NCBI RefSeq assembly: GCF_000307265.1
Contig: NZ_DF158900.1
Location: 159,294-223,293 of the forward strand
Direction of reading: 5' to 3'
DNA: 64,000 nucleotides
Source: Oscillibacter ruminantium GH1
Lineage (GTDB): Bacteria; Bacillota; Clostridia; Oscillospirales; Oscillospiraceae
Below the pieces are notes generated by a model, which made no database searches, was not told the origin of the DNA, and saw only the letters and a program-made list of their open reading frames with translations. The position numbers were made by a program, and so were the translations under genes. Shown piece by piece: positions 1 through 7,173 of this stretch (the first letter of the stretch is position 1; each line of letters starts with the position of its first letter).

Positions 1-108
1 AGGTCTTCGCTTTTTGCGCTTCATCCCTGAAACCGATAGAGTGGCGGCGTTAAAAAATCAGGATTTGATAGGTTTGACGCTGCAATAAAAATCTTTCTCG
101 ACTATAAG

Positions 109-114
109 TATAAT
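109..114 (+). promoter_or_regulatory. possible -10 element upstream of the first small gene
   Basis: A perfect TATAAT lies 82 bases before the start at 196, but no good -35 is seen 16-18 bases upstream; the TTGACG at 74-79 is 29 bases away, too far. It is kept as a weak promoter candidate. The stretch 1-195 holds nothing else I can support. Confidence 0.3.
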
Positions 115-195
115 TTTTTCCCACAGGTGTCAAAATGAGTCTGGATAATTTGCGGTCCCGCAGCGCGGGATAGTTAAAAAAAGGAGTGGAATGGA

Positions 196-462
196 ATGGT
201 CAAAGGGATTTCCCGGCGGGTAGTGGTCGTGGATTCGCCGGACAGACGATATTTTGAGCAGGCAATCTTTATCGTGCGCAACGACGCGGCGGGAGAAGGC
301 GTCTCAGCCCGGGAACTGGTGGAGGAGGCCCGCCGGGTGGCGCAGGAATACACCGGCGGCGCGGGGCTGCGCAAGCGGATGGACCAGATGCCTCCGGTGC
401 TGTGGTCCCTGACCGGAGCGGGGGCCTGCGGACTGGTGTGGCTGCTGGTATCCGTGCTGTGA
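196..462 (+). CDS. small conserved membrane-anchored protein, function unknown
   Basis: An 88-residue protein. The N-terminal two thirds is charged and soluble; the last ~18 residues are hydrophobic and would form one C-terminal membrane anchor with a very short tail. A good ribosome site (AAAGGAGTGG, about 180-189) supports this ATG. I recall similar short proteins with the sequence feature VVVVxSPD...FEQAIFIVR in Oscillospiraceae, without a known function. The gene stands alone, followed by a strong hairpin terminator at 511-551. It is probably real because of the ribosome site, the family resemblance and the anchor; its role is unknown. Confidence 0.7.
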   Translation: MVKGISRRVVVVDSPDRRYFEQAIFIVRNDAAGEGVSARELVEEARRVAQEYTGGAGLRKRMDQMPPVLWSLTGAGACGLVWLLVSVL

Positions 463-510
463 GGCGGTAAAAAAGAGACGGCGCACGCAAAATCTTGGCG
501 GAATTTAAAG

Positions 511-551
511 AGGGAAGAGGCACTTTCAAAAGTTGAAAGTGCCTCTTCCCT
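511..551. terminator. long perfect hairpin, transcription terminator
   Basis: Bases 511-529 pair perfectly with 533-551 (19 base pairs) around a 3-base loop. The T-run is weak on either side, so it may serve transcripts from both directions; it separates the rightward gene 196-462 from the leftward regulator ending at 624. Confidence 0.65.
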
Positions 552-587
552 TGTGTCTCACCGGTGAAATTTTATAGCCGCGAAGTA

Positions 588-619
588 AAGGCCCCTGACC
601 TTGGCGGGCAGAGGCCTAA
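588..619 (-). terminator. possible terminator of the SARP-type regulator gene
   Basis: Just past the leftward stop at 624 an imperfect stem (GGCC, CTG and CC blocks pairing across about 589-616) is followed on the minus strand by a short U-rich stretch. The mismatches make it less certain than the 511-551 hairpin. Confidence 0.4.
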
Positions 620-623
620 AAAC

Positions 624-1838
624 TCAGGCGTTGGGAACCAAGGGCTGAACCGTATAGCCCAGCTTGGCGGGAGAGTGGGGATACTGCCGCGCGAAGGCCC
701 GAAGGATCCGGTCACATACCATGCAGCTGTTTTCGTAGTTGGCCTGCGGAAGCATCACGATGTACTGGGAGACGCTGCACCGGGATACCACATCGCCCTT
801 GCGAAGATTTCCGATCACCACATCCTGCAAATTATCCATACAACAGTCCAGACTACGGCGGGACAGCGGCTTGGATTCGTTTCCCGTGGCGGAGATCAAA
901 GCAATGTGAACCGCCTCGCCGCTGCGGGCCACGGCGCGGGCTTCTGCCTGATAGACAATGCGAAAAAAGTCGTAATCGCACAGCAGCGCGCCGCTGGAGC
1001 TGCCGTTCTCATCCAATTGCTCCCGCAGAAGGCCCAGATTCATGGACCGCTCGTTCACAGTGTGGGCGGCTTCCCGATAGATAGCCTTGCTCTCATCCGC
1101 GGGCATGATGCCAAAGTTCGCAAAGAGCAAATCGCTCATGGTTTCATAAGTTTTAATAGAACCCGGCTGGTCGCCAAGGTCCAATTGTGCGCGCATCAAG
1201 AACTGATATAGACTCTCGTCGTAAGGCTCTACCAGAATTGCCTGATTGCAAAGCGCCACGATTTCAGCGTGACGCTGCTGCTCCCGAAGCAGGGGAAGAA
1301 CGGCCCGGAGAGTTCTTAAATAAAGATTGTGGAAATAAGTACACTGAGGAACAATCCATGGCTCGGACGACAGCTTCGGAAGAAAATCGCCCTGATAGAG
1401 ATCCAGTGCGTTCTGATAGGCTTTCAGCTGCGCCTGCGGATCTTGCAGCGCGGCGGCGGATTGGCACAAACTCTCAAATTCTTCTACATCCACGCAAACG
1501 GGAACCGCATCGTTCCATGTATAGCTTCCCTCTCTGCGGACAATCAGCGTGTGGCCTGCGCCGGCGCCCAATCCGTCCAGCATGGAGCGAACCCGGTGGA
1601 ACATGGTCTTCAGGGCGTTGACAGGGTTGGTGGTCCCCTCATCGCCCCACAGAAGGCTGAAAAGCTCATTCTGCGGGATCGGATGGTTCCGGCAGCAGAT
1701 CATGTAGGCCAGAAGGAGCCATACCTTCCGCGAACGATTGTCGCCGTCGGTAATTTCCTGACCGTTCCAGGACAGAGAGAATCCCCCAAGCATTTGAATT
1801 TTCAGAATGGACGGATGCCCTTCATCCAAGTGCGCCAC
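624..1838 (-). CDS. SARP/BTAD-type transcriptional regulator with degenerate GGDEF-like C-terminus
   Basis: A 404-residue regulator. Residues ~11-108 look like an OmpR/SARP winged helix (QMLGGFSLSWNGQEI start, then a basic recognition segment). Residues ~115-260 form a helical bacterial transcriptional activation (BTAD/TPR) domain ending in the family-like YETMSDLL..FGIMP. Residues ~285-400 resemble a nucleotide-cyclase fold, but where GGDEF is expected the sequence reads RCSVSQYIVMLP, so catalysis is unlikely and this part is probably a sensory or dimer module. No ATPase domain is present, unlike large SARP regulators. A promoter reading leftward lies at 1897-1925. The targets are unknown; the divergently transcribed transglutaminase lipoprotein is the nearest candidate. 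Confidence 0.75.
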   Translation of the reverse strand: MAHLDEGHPSILKIQMLGGFSLSWNGQEITDGDNRSRKVWLLLAYMICCRNHPIPQNELFSLLWGDEGTTNPVNALKTMFHRVRSMLDGLGAGAGHTLIVRREGSYTWNDAVPVCVDVEEFESLCQSAAALQDPQAQLKAYQNALDLYQGDFLPKLSSEPWIVPQCTYFHNLYLRTLRAVLPLLREQQRHAEIVALCNQAILVEPYDESLYQFLMRAQLDLGDQPGSIKTYETMSDLLFANFGIMPADESKAIYREAAHTVNERSMNLGLLREQLDENGSSSGALLCDYDFFRIVYQAEARAVARSGEAVHIALISATGNESKPLSRRSLDCCMDNLQDVVIGNLRKGDVVSRCSVSQYIVMLPQANYENSCMVCDRILRAFARQYPHSPAKLGYTVQPLVPNA

Positions 1839-1896
1839 CTCCTGCCGGTTTCAAATAAAAAGAATCTGGTAGACCTATCGGGGTTAACATATCTGC

Positions 1897-1925
1897 ATGA
1901 TAGCACAGCCCTATTTTTTTTGCAA
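1897..1925 (-). promoter_or_regulatory. sigma-A-type promoter for the SARP-type regulator
   Basis: On the minus strand TTGCAA (1925-1920) is followed after 17 bases by TATCAT (1902-1897), with a TGn extended -10 just before it. It drives the leftward gene starting at 1838. Confidence 0.6.
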
Positions 1926-1985
1926 CTGTTACCTACTTAAAGTTACATATTCCATATAAAATGAAATGAAAGAGTGGAAAAATAC

Positions 1986-2014
1986 TTTACTTTTGGGATA
2001 GAGACTGATACAAT
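1986..2014 (+). promoter_or_regulatory. sigma-A-type promoter for the transglutaminase-like lipoprotein
   Basis: TTTACT (1986-1991), a 17-base spacer and TACAAT (2009-2014) with a TGA extended -10 (2006-2008). Start of transcription would be near 2021, 50 bases before the ATG at 2071. Confidence 0.6.
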
Positions 2015-2070
2015 ATTGTCGAATAAAAAGGCTTGAAGCGGTCTGGCGGACAAAGGGGAGTGAACAGACG

Positions 2071-3084
2071 ATGAGGAGTAAATTGGAAAGAGCGGCCGCA
2101 GCTTTTCTGGCGGCGGCTTTGATGACAGGTTGCGGCGCGGCCGGCGGAACGCAGAGCGCGGCTGTCTCCGCTGCGGAATCCCATAGCGCCGAGTCGGCAG
2201 CGGCTGAGGCCCTCGGCGGCGAGACGTGGAACATCGAGGATGAGGCCGTTGCGCTGGCGGAATCTCCTTCGGCGGTGCCCCTGTCTATTACGCCAAAGGC
2301 CCCTGGAACCTTGGTACAGAAGACCGATAAGGCGGTCATTGATTATTCCAACACTGCGGACGGATATATTATGGCCCAGTATACCGCGTCGTCCGCGGTA
2401 AAACTGAAGGCGCAGGTGACCGGCCCCAGCGGCGTGACCTATACCTATGACTTGACCCCGGGCAAGTGGGCGGTATTCTCCCTGTCCGACGGCAGCGGCA
2501 GCTATAAAGCCACCGTGTTCCAAAATGTCTCCGGCAGCAAATATGCCACGGTCACCTCGGTGACGTTCACTGTATCGCTGGAGAACGAGTTTGCCCCCTT
2601 CCTGCTGCCCAACCAGTATGTGGATTATTCGGACGCGGCGAAGACGGTTGCCAAGGCCAAACAGCTGACCAAGGGCAAAACCGAGACGCTGGATCAGGTG
2701 CAGGCGGTGTATGAGTATGTGGTGAACAACCTGACCTATGACAAAGAAAAGGCCGCCACGGTGAAAAGCGGTTATCTCCCTGTACTGGACACAGTGTTGG
2801 CCCAGAAAAAAGGCATCTGCTTTGACTATGCCTCTCTGATGGCCGGAATGCTCCGCAGTCAGGATATTCCCTGCAAGCTGGTGGTGGGGTATGCGGGTAC
2901 GGCGTACCACGCTTGGATCAACGTCTACTCCGTAGAGACGGGCTGGGTCAACGGTGCGATCTATTTTGACGGGGTGTCTTGGAAGCTGATGGACCCCACC
3001 TTTGCCTCCAGCGGGAAGCAGAGCAAGGAGATCATGAGCTACATTGGCGACGGCACCCATTATACCGCGAAGTACGTTTACTAA
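2071..3084 (+). CDS. transglutaminase-like superfamily lipoprotein
   Basis: A 337-residue exported protein. The N-terminus is a lipoprotein signal peptide ending at a LMTGC lipobox, so the mature protein should be tethered outside the membrane. The middle (~100-175) looks like a beta-rich domain; the C-terminal ~120 residues form a transglutaminase/cysteine-protease-like domain with the triad visible as Cys in KGICFDYAS, His in YHAWINV and Asp in LMDPTF. The family includes peptidases and cross-linking enzymes acting on cell-surface proteins; the substrate is unknown. Ribosome site GGGGAG precedes the ATG. It is monocistronic, with its own promoter and a strong terminator at 3253-3287. Confidence 0.85.
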   Translation: MRSKLERAAAAFLAAALMTGCGAAGGTQSAAVSAAESHSAESAAAEALGGETWNIEDEAVALAESPSAVPLSITPKAPGTLVQKTDKAVIDYSNTADGYIMAQYTASSAVKLKAQVTGPSGVTYTYDLTPGKWAVFSLSDGSGSYKATVFQNVSGSKYATVTSVTFTVSLENEFAPFLLPNQYVDYSDAAKTVAKAKQLTKGKTETLDQVQAVYEYVVNNLTYDKEKAATVKSGYLPVLDTVLAQKKGICFDYASLMAGMLRSQDIPCKLVVGYAGTAYHAWINVYSVETGWVNGAIYFDGVSWKLMDPTFASSGKQSKEIMSYIGDGTHYTAKYVY

Positions 3085-3252
3085 GGCGGGATTTAAAAAG
3101 ATTGACCGCAGTGCGGCGTTCCGGCGGAGCGTTGCTGGCCTTGTCCCGCATCAAAACACTTAGATTTGCTTCGGCAGCCTCCGCTGTTTCTGAATCTGAC
3201 GTGAATCCGCCTTCCGAGCGAAAAAGCCTTTACTATTGAATTGAAAAACGTT

Positions 3253-3287
3253 AAAATGGGCTTGCAGTATCTGCAAGCCCATTTTTT
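3253..3287 (+). terminator. intrinsic terminator after the transglutaminase-like gene
   Basis: A 15-bp perfect stem (3253-3267 with 3271-3285) with a TAT loop and a run of six T. Classic Rho-independent terminator, 170 bases after the stop; the stretch between holds no convincing gene. Confidence 0.9.
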
Positions 3288-3347
3288 CCCTTTATTAGCC
3301 GGACTGCGGCGGCTGACTGCCCATTTTTTGAGAATGAGGGTTCAAGC

Positions 3348-4388
3348 ATGAACAGACTTTCCAACAATCAGATATCAACTTTGTGCATGGAGCTGGCGCT
3401 GATGCTCCACGCAGGGATCAGCGCGGACGACGGCCTGCACCTGATTCTGGAGGATGAGAGTGCCGCGAGTGACCGGGCCGTGGTGGAATACCTCTCCAAG
3501 GCTGTGGACGACGGAACGCCGTTAACCAGAGCTATGGCGGATACCGGCGCGTTTCCCGCGTATGTGACGGGCCTTGTGGGGGTTGGCTTTCGCACCGGGC
3601 GGCTGGAAGAGGCATTGAACGCCCTGTCGCGCTACTATGATGACCGCGCCCGGCTGGAATCGCAGGTGCGCAGCGCCCTGCTCTATCCCGCGCTGTTGCT
3701 GCTGCTGATGCTGGTAGTGGTGGTGGTACTGCTGGCCAAGGTACTGCCGGTGTTCGATCAGGTGTTCCGCTCTTTGGGCGGGGCCATGACCGGCGTGGCC
3801 GGGGGACTGCTTCGGGCGGGACTTTGGCTGGACGGCGTATTGCCGGTCATGTGCGTGCTGCTGGCGCTGGCGGCGCTGGTGCTGGCTGCTTTTGCTGTGT
3901 CGGATTCCTTCCGGGATCGCTGCCTTCGTATCTGGAGAGCGAGACACGCCGTCAAGGGCGTCACGGGAAAGCTGACCTCCGCCCGGATGGCACAGGCGCT
4001 GTCCATGGGCCTTCGCTCCGGCCTTCCCATGGAGGAGTCGCTGGATTTGGCGGGGTCTTTGATGGAGGATATTCCCGCTGCCCAAAAGCGCTGTCAGGAC
4101 TGTCGTGCTAAGCTGGACGGCGGCGCGCCGCTGGCGGATGCGCTGAAGGAAACCGGCGCGTTTCCGCCGGTGTACTGCCGCATGCTGGCACTGGGAGTGC
4201 GCAGCGGGTCCGCCGACACGGTGATGGAGGAGATTGCCCGCCGCCTTTCCGACGAGGGGGAAGCGGGCTTGCAGGAGCAAGTGGGCCGGGTGGAGCCGGT
4301 GCTGACCATTGCGGGATCGCTGCTGGTGGGGGTCATTTTGCTCTCCGCCATGCTGCCGCTGCTGAACATCCTGTCTGCTGTCGGGTGA
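3348..4388 (+). CDS. type II secretion/type IV pilus inner-membrane platform protein (GspF/PilC family)
   Basis: A 346-residue membrane protein with the duplicated T2SSF layout: a cytoplasmic helical domain (~10-115), a hydrophobic stretch with two segments (~118-140 and ~158-187), a second cytoplasmic repeat (~208-315) and a last membrane segment (~320-340). Repeated family motifs are visible (LMLHAGISADDGL and MGLRSGLPMEESL; FRTGRLEEAL and VRSGSADTVM). It would form the platform that couples a cytoplasmic ATPase to pilin movement. The first gene of a tight cluster ending with a PilT ATPase at 7148. Slightly shorter than typical PilC (about 400 residues). Confidence 0.88.
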   Translation: MNRLSNNQISTLCMELALMLHAGISADDGLHLILEDESAASDRAVVEYLSKAVDDGTPLTRAMADTGAFPAYVTGLVGVGFRTGRLEEALNALSRYYDDRARLESQVRSALLYPALLLLLMLVVVVVLLAKVLPVFDQVFRSLGGAMTGVAGGLLRAGLWLDGVLPVMCVLLALAALVLAAFAVSDSFRDRCLRIWRARHAVKGVTGKLTSARMAQALSMGLRSGLPMEESLDLAGSLMEDIPAAQKRCQDCRAKLDGGAPLADALKETGAFPPVYCRMLALGVRSGSADTVMEEIARRLSDEGEAGLQEQVGRVEPVLTIAGSLLVGVILLSAMLPLLNILSAVG

Positions 4389-4392
4389 GCGG

Positions 4393-4716
4393 ATGAGTGT
4401 GAAGACGAAATTTACCTCCGTCCTGCGGATTTTGGCGGGCCCGGCGGCAATCCTTCTGGCGGCGCTGGTGCTGACGCTGGCGGTGGAGAACCTGTCCCAC
4501 GGCAGCACTGCCGAGGGGCGGGACCGGCTGGAGGACGCGGTGCGCCGTGCCGCAGTGACCTGTTACGCCAGCGAGGGGCTTTACCCACCGACGCTGGCGT
4601 ATTTGGAGGAGCATTACGGCATGCAGGTGGACGAGAGCCGATACACCGTGTTCTATGAGGTTTTTGCGGAGAATTTGATGCCGGATATCACAGTGGTGGA
4701 AAACGAGGGCGCATGA
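4393..4716 (+). CDS. small membrane-anchored protein of the pilus-like cluster, pseudopilin-like
   Basis: A 107-residue protein with a short basic N-terminus, one membrane segment (~10-31), a helical stretch and a small extracytoplasmic domain (YASEGLYPPTLAYLEEHYG) that resembles the region after the N-terminal helix in pilins. No classic prepilin cleavage site (G followed by F-T-L-x-E) is seen, so pseudopilin is an inference from size, topology and position. It starts 4 bases after the platform gene and its stop overlaps the next start by 4 bases, so translation is probably coupled. Confidence 0.65.
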   Translation: MSVKTKFTSVLRILAGPAAILLAALVLTLAVENLSHGSTAEGRDRLEDAVRRAAVTCYASEGLYPPTLAYLEEHYGMQVDESRYTVFYEVFAENLMPDITVVENEGA

Positions 4717-5213
4717 GAGAAAGCGGAAGACAACATCATATGGATGCTCTGTTTGTCCTTCTCAGCTTCGGCGTGTTTGCGGTATGCGTCCTGCTGGTTC
4801 TGCTGACGGGGGCGCGCACCTATCGTGCCCAAACGAACCGGGATCAGGAGAGCTGGGATCGGCGCACTGGCGTGCAGTACGTGGCGGCGAAGGTGCGCCA
4901 CGCCGACGAGGCGGGGGCGATCTCCTTTTCCGGCGGGGACGGCGGGCTGTGGTACGACACGCTGAACTTGAAGGAGACTTACGGCGGAGAGGAATATGTC
5001 ACCGCCATTTACTGTTATGACGGCTACATCCGGGAGCTGTTCACCGTGGAGGGCGGGGTATATGCCCAGGAGGACGGCGAGCCGGTATTGGAGGCGCAGG
5101 GACTGCGGTTTGGCTGGGACGGGGAGCTGATTCAAGTGGAAGCTACCGACGTAAACGGCAATACCAGTCGGCTGGTGCTATCCCCCCGCTGCCCAGAGGG
5201 GGTGGGCGCATGA
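4713..5213 (+). CDS. DUF4860-type membrane-anchored protein of the pilus-like cluster
   Basis: A 166-residue protein: one membrane segment (~13-32) then an extracytoplasmic domain of ~130 residues rich in beta-prone aromatic stretches (YVTAIYCYDGYIRELF). I recognise it as a likely DUF4860 protein, a family found beside GspF/PilT genes in Clostridia. The first ATG overlaps the previous stop (ATGA); an internal ATG at 4740 (MDALFVLL) is an alternative start that leaves the membrane segment right at the N-terminus. Biochemical role unknown; probably a minor pilin-like subunit or assembly partner. Confidence 0.7.
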   Translation: MRESGRQHHMDALFVLLSFGVFAVCVLLVLLTGARTYRAQTNRDQESWDRRTGVQYVAAKVRHADEAGAISFSGGDGGLWYDTLNLKETYGGEEYVTAIYCYDGYIRELFTVEGGVYAQEDGEPVLEAQGLRFGWDGELIQVEATDVNGNTSRLVLSPRCPEGVGA

Positions 5214-5635
5214 GGAGCAAAGCGCCACTGGCGCTGATGGAGCAGCTGGTGATGGCGCTGGTATTCGCTTTGGCGGCGGCACTGTGCGTGCAGGCCTTCG
5301 CGCTGTCCAGCCGCATTTCCAGAACCGGCGCGGCCCGGGATCGGGCAGTGATCGAGGCGCAGAACGCGGCGGAGCGATGCAAGGCGGAGGGCTTTGACGC
5401 GGCGCGGCTGGAAGGTCAATTGACAGGACGCACGGAACAGGGCGTTGTCTACGCGCTCTATGACGAGAACTGGGAAACAGTCGGATACTTGGCGGAGTAT
5501 GCCTATTGCTTGCAGGTGCAAAATGTCCCTGCCCAGCCGGGTCTTGGCAAGGCGGAGGTGCGGGTGAGCACGGCGGACGGCGAAATCTTGTCGGAACTGT
5601 TCGTGGCATGGCAGGAGGTGGACGGCGATGCGTGA
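5210..5635 (+). CDS. pseudopilin-like membrane-anchored protein
   Basis: A 141-residue protein with an N-terminal hydrophobic helix (~12-31) preceded by a Met-Glu (MEQLVMALVF), reminiscent of the conserved Glu at the start of pilin helices, then a helical region (ARDRAVIEAQNAAERCKAEG) and a small beta-rich C-terminal domain. Overlaps the previous gene by 4 bases and the next by 8. A minor pilin or pseudopilin role is inferred; no processing peptidase gene is present in the window. Confidence 0.65.
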   Translation: MRSKAPLALMEQLVMALVFALAAALCVQAFALSSRISRTGAARDRAVIEAQNAAERCKAEGFDAARLEGQLTGRTEQGVVYALYDENWETVGYLAEYAYCLQVQNVPAQPGLGKAEVRVSTADGEILSELFVAWQEVDGDA

Positions 5636-6056
5636 GCGCGAAAGTCGGCGGTTTTCCCCACCGGTGGTGGGGGGCAGCTCCCTTCTGATTATTTTTGCCG
5701 TGCTGTGCCTGACGGTGCTGGCGATGCTGAGCCTTTCCACAGCACAAAATAATGCGAAGATGAGCCGCGCCTCGGCGGACAGCGTGACCGCTTATTATGC
5801 GGCGGATACACAGGCGGAGGAGATTCTGGCCCGTTTGCGCGGTGGAGAGATGCCTGACGGTGTGATCGCCGAGACGGACGGCGGGGGAACCCGCTATGAA
5901 TATACCGTCCCTATTTCCGATACGCAGGTGCTGTCCGTTTCCGTATATCTGGAGGGAACGGACTGGAAGGTTCTGCGCTGGAAGGCGGTTTCCACCGCGG
6001 ACTGGACGCCGGACGACAGCATTGAGGTTTGGGACGGAGAAGCCGTCATGTTTTAA
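5628..6056 (+). CDS. PilX-like small pilus-cluster protein
   Basis: A 142-residue protein with a basic N-terminus, a membrane segment (~18-38, LLIIFAVLCLTVLAMLSLST), a helix with YYAADTQAEEILARL, and a C-terminal extracytoplasmic domain. The helix motif (YYxAdxqAE) is typical of PilX/PilX_N-like minor pilins, which are also anchored by one helix. Overlaps the preceding gene by 8 bases; the pilT-like gene starts 33 bases after its stop. Function inferred from context. Confidence 0.65.
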   Translation: MRERESRRFSPPVVGGSSLLIIFAVLCLTVLAMLSLSTAQNNAKMSRASADSVTAYYAADTQAEEILARLRGGEMPDGVIAETDGGGTRYEYTVPISDTQVLSVSVYLEGTDWKVLRWKAVSTADWTPDDSIEVWDGEAVMF

Positions 6057-6089
6057 GGACCACTGCGGTGAAAGGATTGAAAAAGACCG

Positions 6090-7148
6090 ATGGAAGTGAA
6101 ACAGTACTTAGAAAGAGCGGTGAGCGACGGGGCATCCGATTTGTTCATCGTAGCCGGCGGCCCGGTGAGCGAAAAGCTGGACGGTCATATCCGGCCCCTG
6201 ACGGAAGGCCGCGTTCTGCCGGATGTCACGCAGCAGCTGATTCAGGAGGTTTACCGTCTGGCAAACCGGGATATGAAGCGGTTTTTGGAAACGGGGGACG
6301 ACGATTTCTCCTTTGCGCTGGCGGGCCTTGCCCGGTTCCGTGTGAACACTTACCGCCAAAGAGGATCCATGGCCTCCGTCATCCGGGTTGTGTCCTTTGA
6401 TGTGCCGGACTATAAAACTCTGGGTATTCCCGAGAGCATCATGAACATGGTGGAGGACACCCACGGCCTTTTGATCGTCTCCGGCACTGCGGGTAGCGGC
6501 AAGTCCACCACGCAGGCCTGCCTGATCGACCGGATCAACCGGACCCGGGAAGCCCATATCATCACGTTGGAGGACCCTATCGAATTTCTCCACCGCGATC
6601 AAAAAAGCATTGTCAGCCAGCGGGAGGTCACGATTGATACGGTGGACTATTTGTCAGCTCTGCGGGCCAGTCTCCGTCAGGCACCGGATGTGATTTTGCT
6701 TGGCGAAATGCGGGACCACGAGACGATCCGCACCGCCATGACCGCGGCGGAGACGGGACATTTGGTCATCGCCACACTGCACACCAAGGGCGCGGTGAAC
6801 ACCATTGACCGCATTATAGATGCGTTTCCCAGCCAGCAGCAGTCTCAGGTGCGGACGCAGCTGGCCATGGTACTGCGGGCGGTAGCGTCCCAACAGCTGC
6901 TGCCGGAGAACGATGGGGGGATGGCGCCTGCCTTTGAGCTGATGACGATGAACAGCGCCGTGCGCAGCATGATTCGGGACTGCAAGACTTATCAGATTGA
7001 AAATGAAATGCGGACAGCCGGGAAAGAGAACATGTTCGCCATGGATCAGTCCATTTTGAATTTGTTCCGCGCCGGAAAAATCACGCGGGAGACTGCGTTG
7101 GATTATGCGGACAACCCGGATCAGCTCCGGCGCAGGATGGACGCATGA
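6090..7148 (+). CDS. PilT-family twitching/retraction ATPase
   Basis: A 352-residue hexameric secretion ATPase of the PilT type. Seen in order: an N-terminal PAS-like domain (~1-105), Walker A GTAGSGKST (~131-139), Asp box LEDPIEFLH, Walker B VILLGEMRD, His box TAAETGHLVIATLHTKGA, and near the C-terminus AVRSMIRD, the PilT-specific AIRNLIRE-like motif. PilT powers pilus disassembly and, in minimal systems, may power both extension and retraction. No PilB/GspE assembly ATPase is next to it, which is odd for a cluster with a platform protein. Confidence 0.93.
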   Translation: MEVKQYLERAVSDGASDLFIVAGGPVSEKLDGHIRPLTEGRVLPDVTQQLIQEVYRLANRDMKRFLETGDDDFSFALAGLARFRVNTYRQRGSMASVIRVVSFDVPDYKTLGIPESIMNMVEDTHGLLIVSGTAGSGKSTTQACLIDRINRTREAHIITLEDPIEFLHRDQKSIVSQREVTIDTVDYLSALRASLRQAPDVILLGEMRDHETIRTAMTAAETGHLVIATLHTKGAVNTIDRIIDAFPSQQQSQVRTQLAMVLRAVASQQLLPENDGGMAPAFELMTMNSAVRSMIRDCKTYQIENEMRTAGKENMFAMDQSILNLFRAGKITRETALDYADNPDQLRRRMDA

Positions 7149-7173
7149 AGGATGCTATGAAAGGAGCGGGATT

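Noticed and set aside
72..114. TTGACG with TATAAT as a promoter of the first gene
   Set aside because: The spacing between them is 29 bases, too long for a sigma-A promoter; only the -10 is kept as a weak feature.
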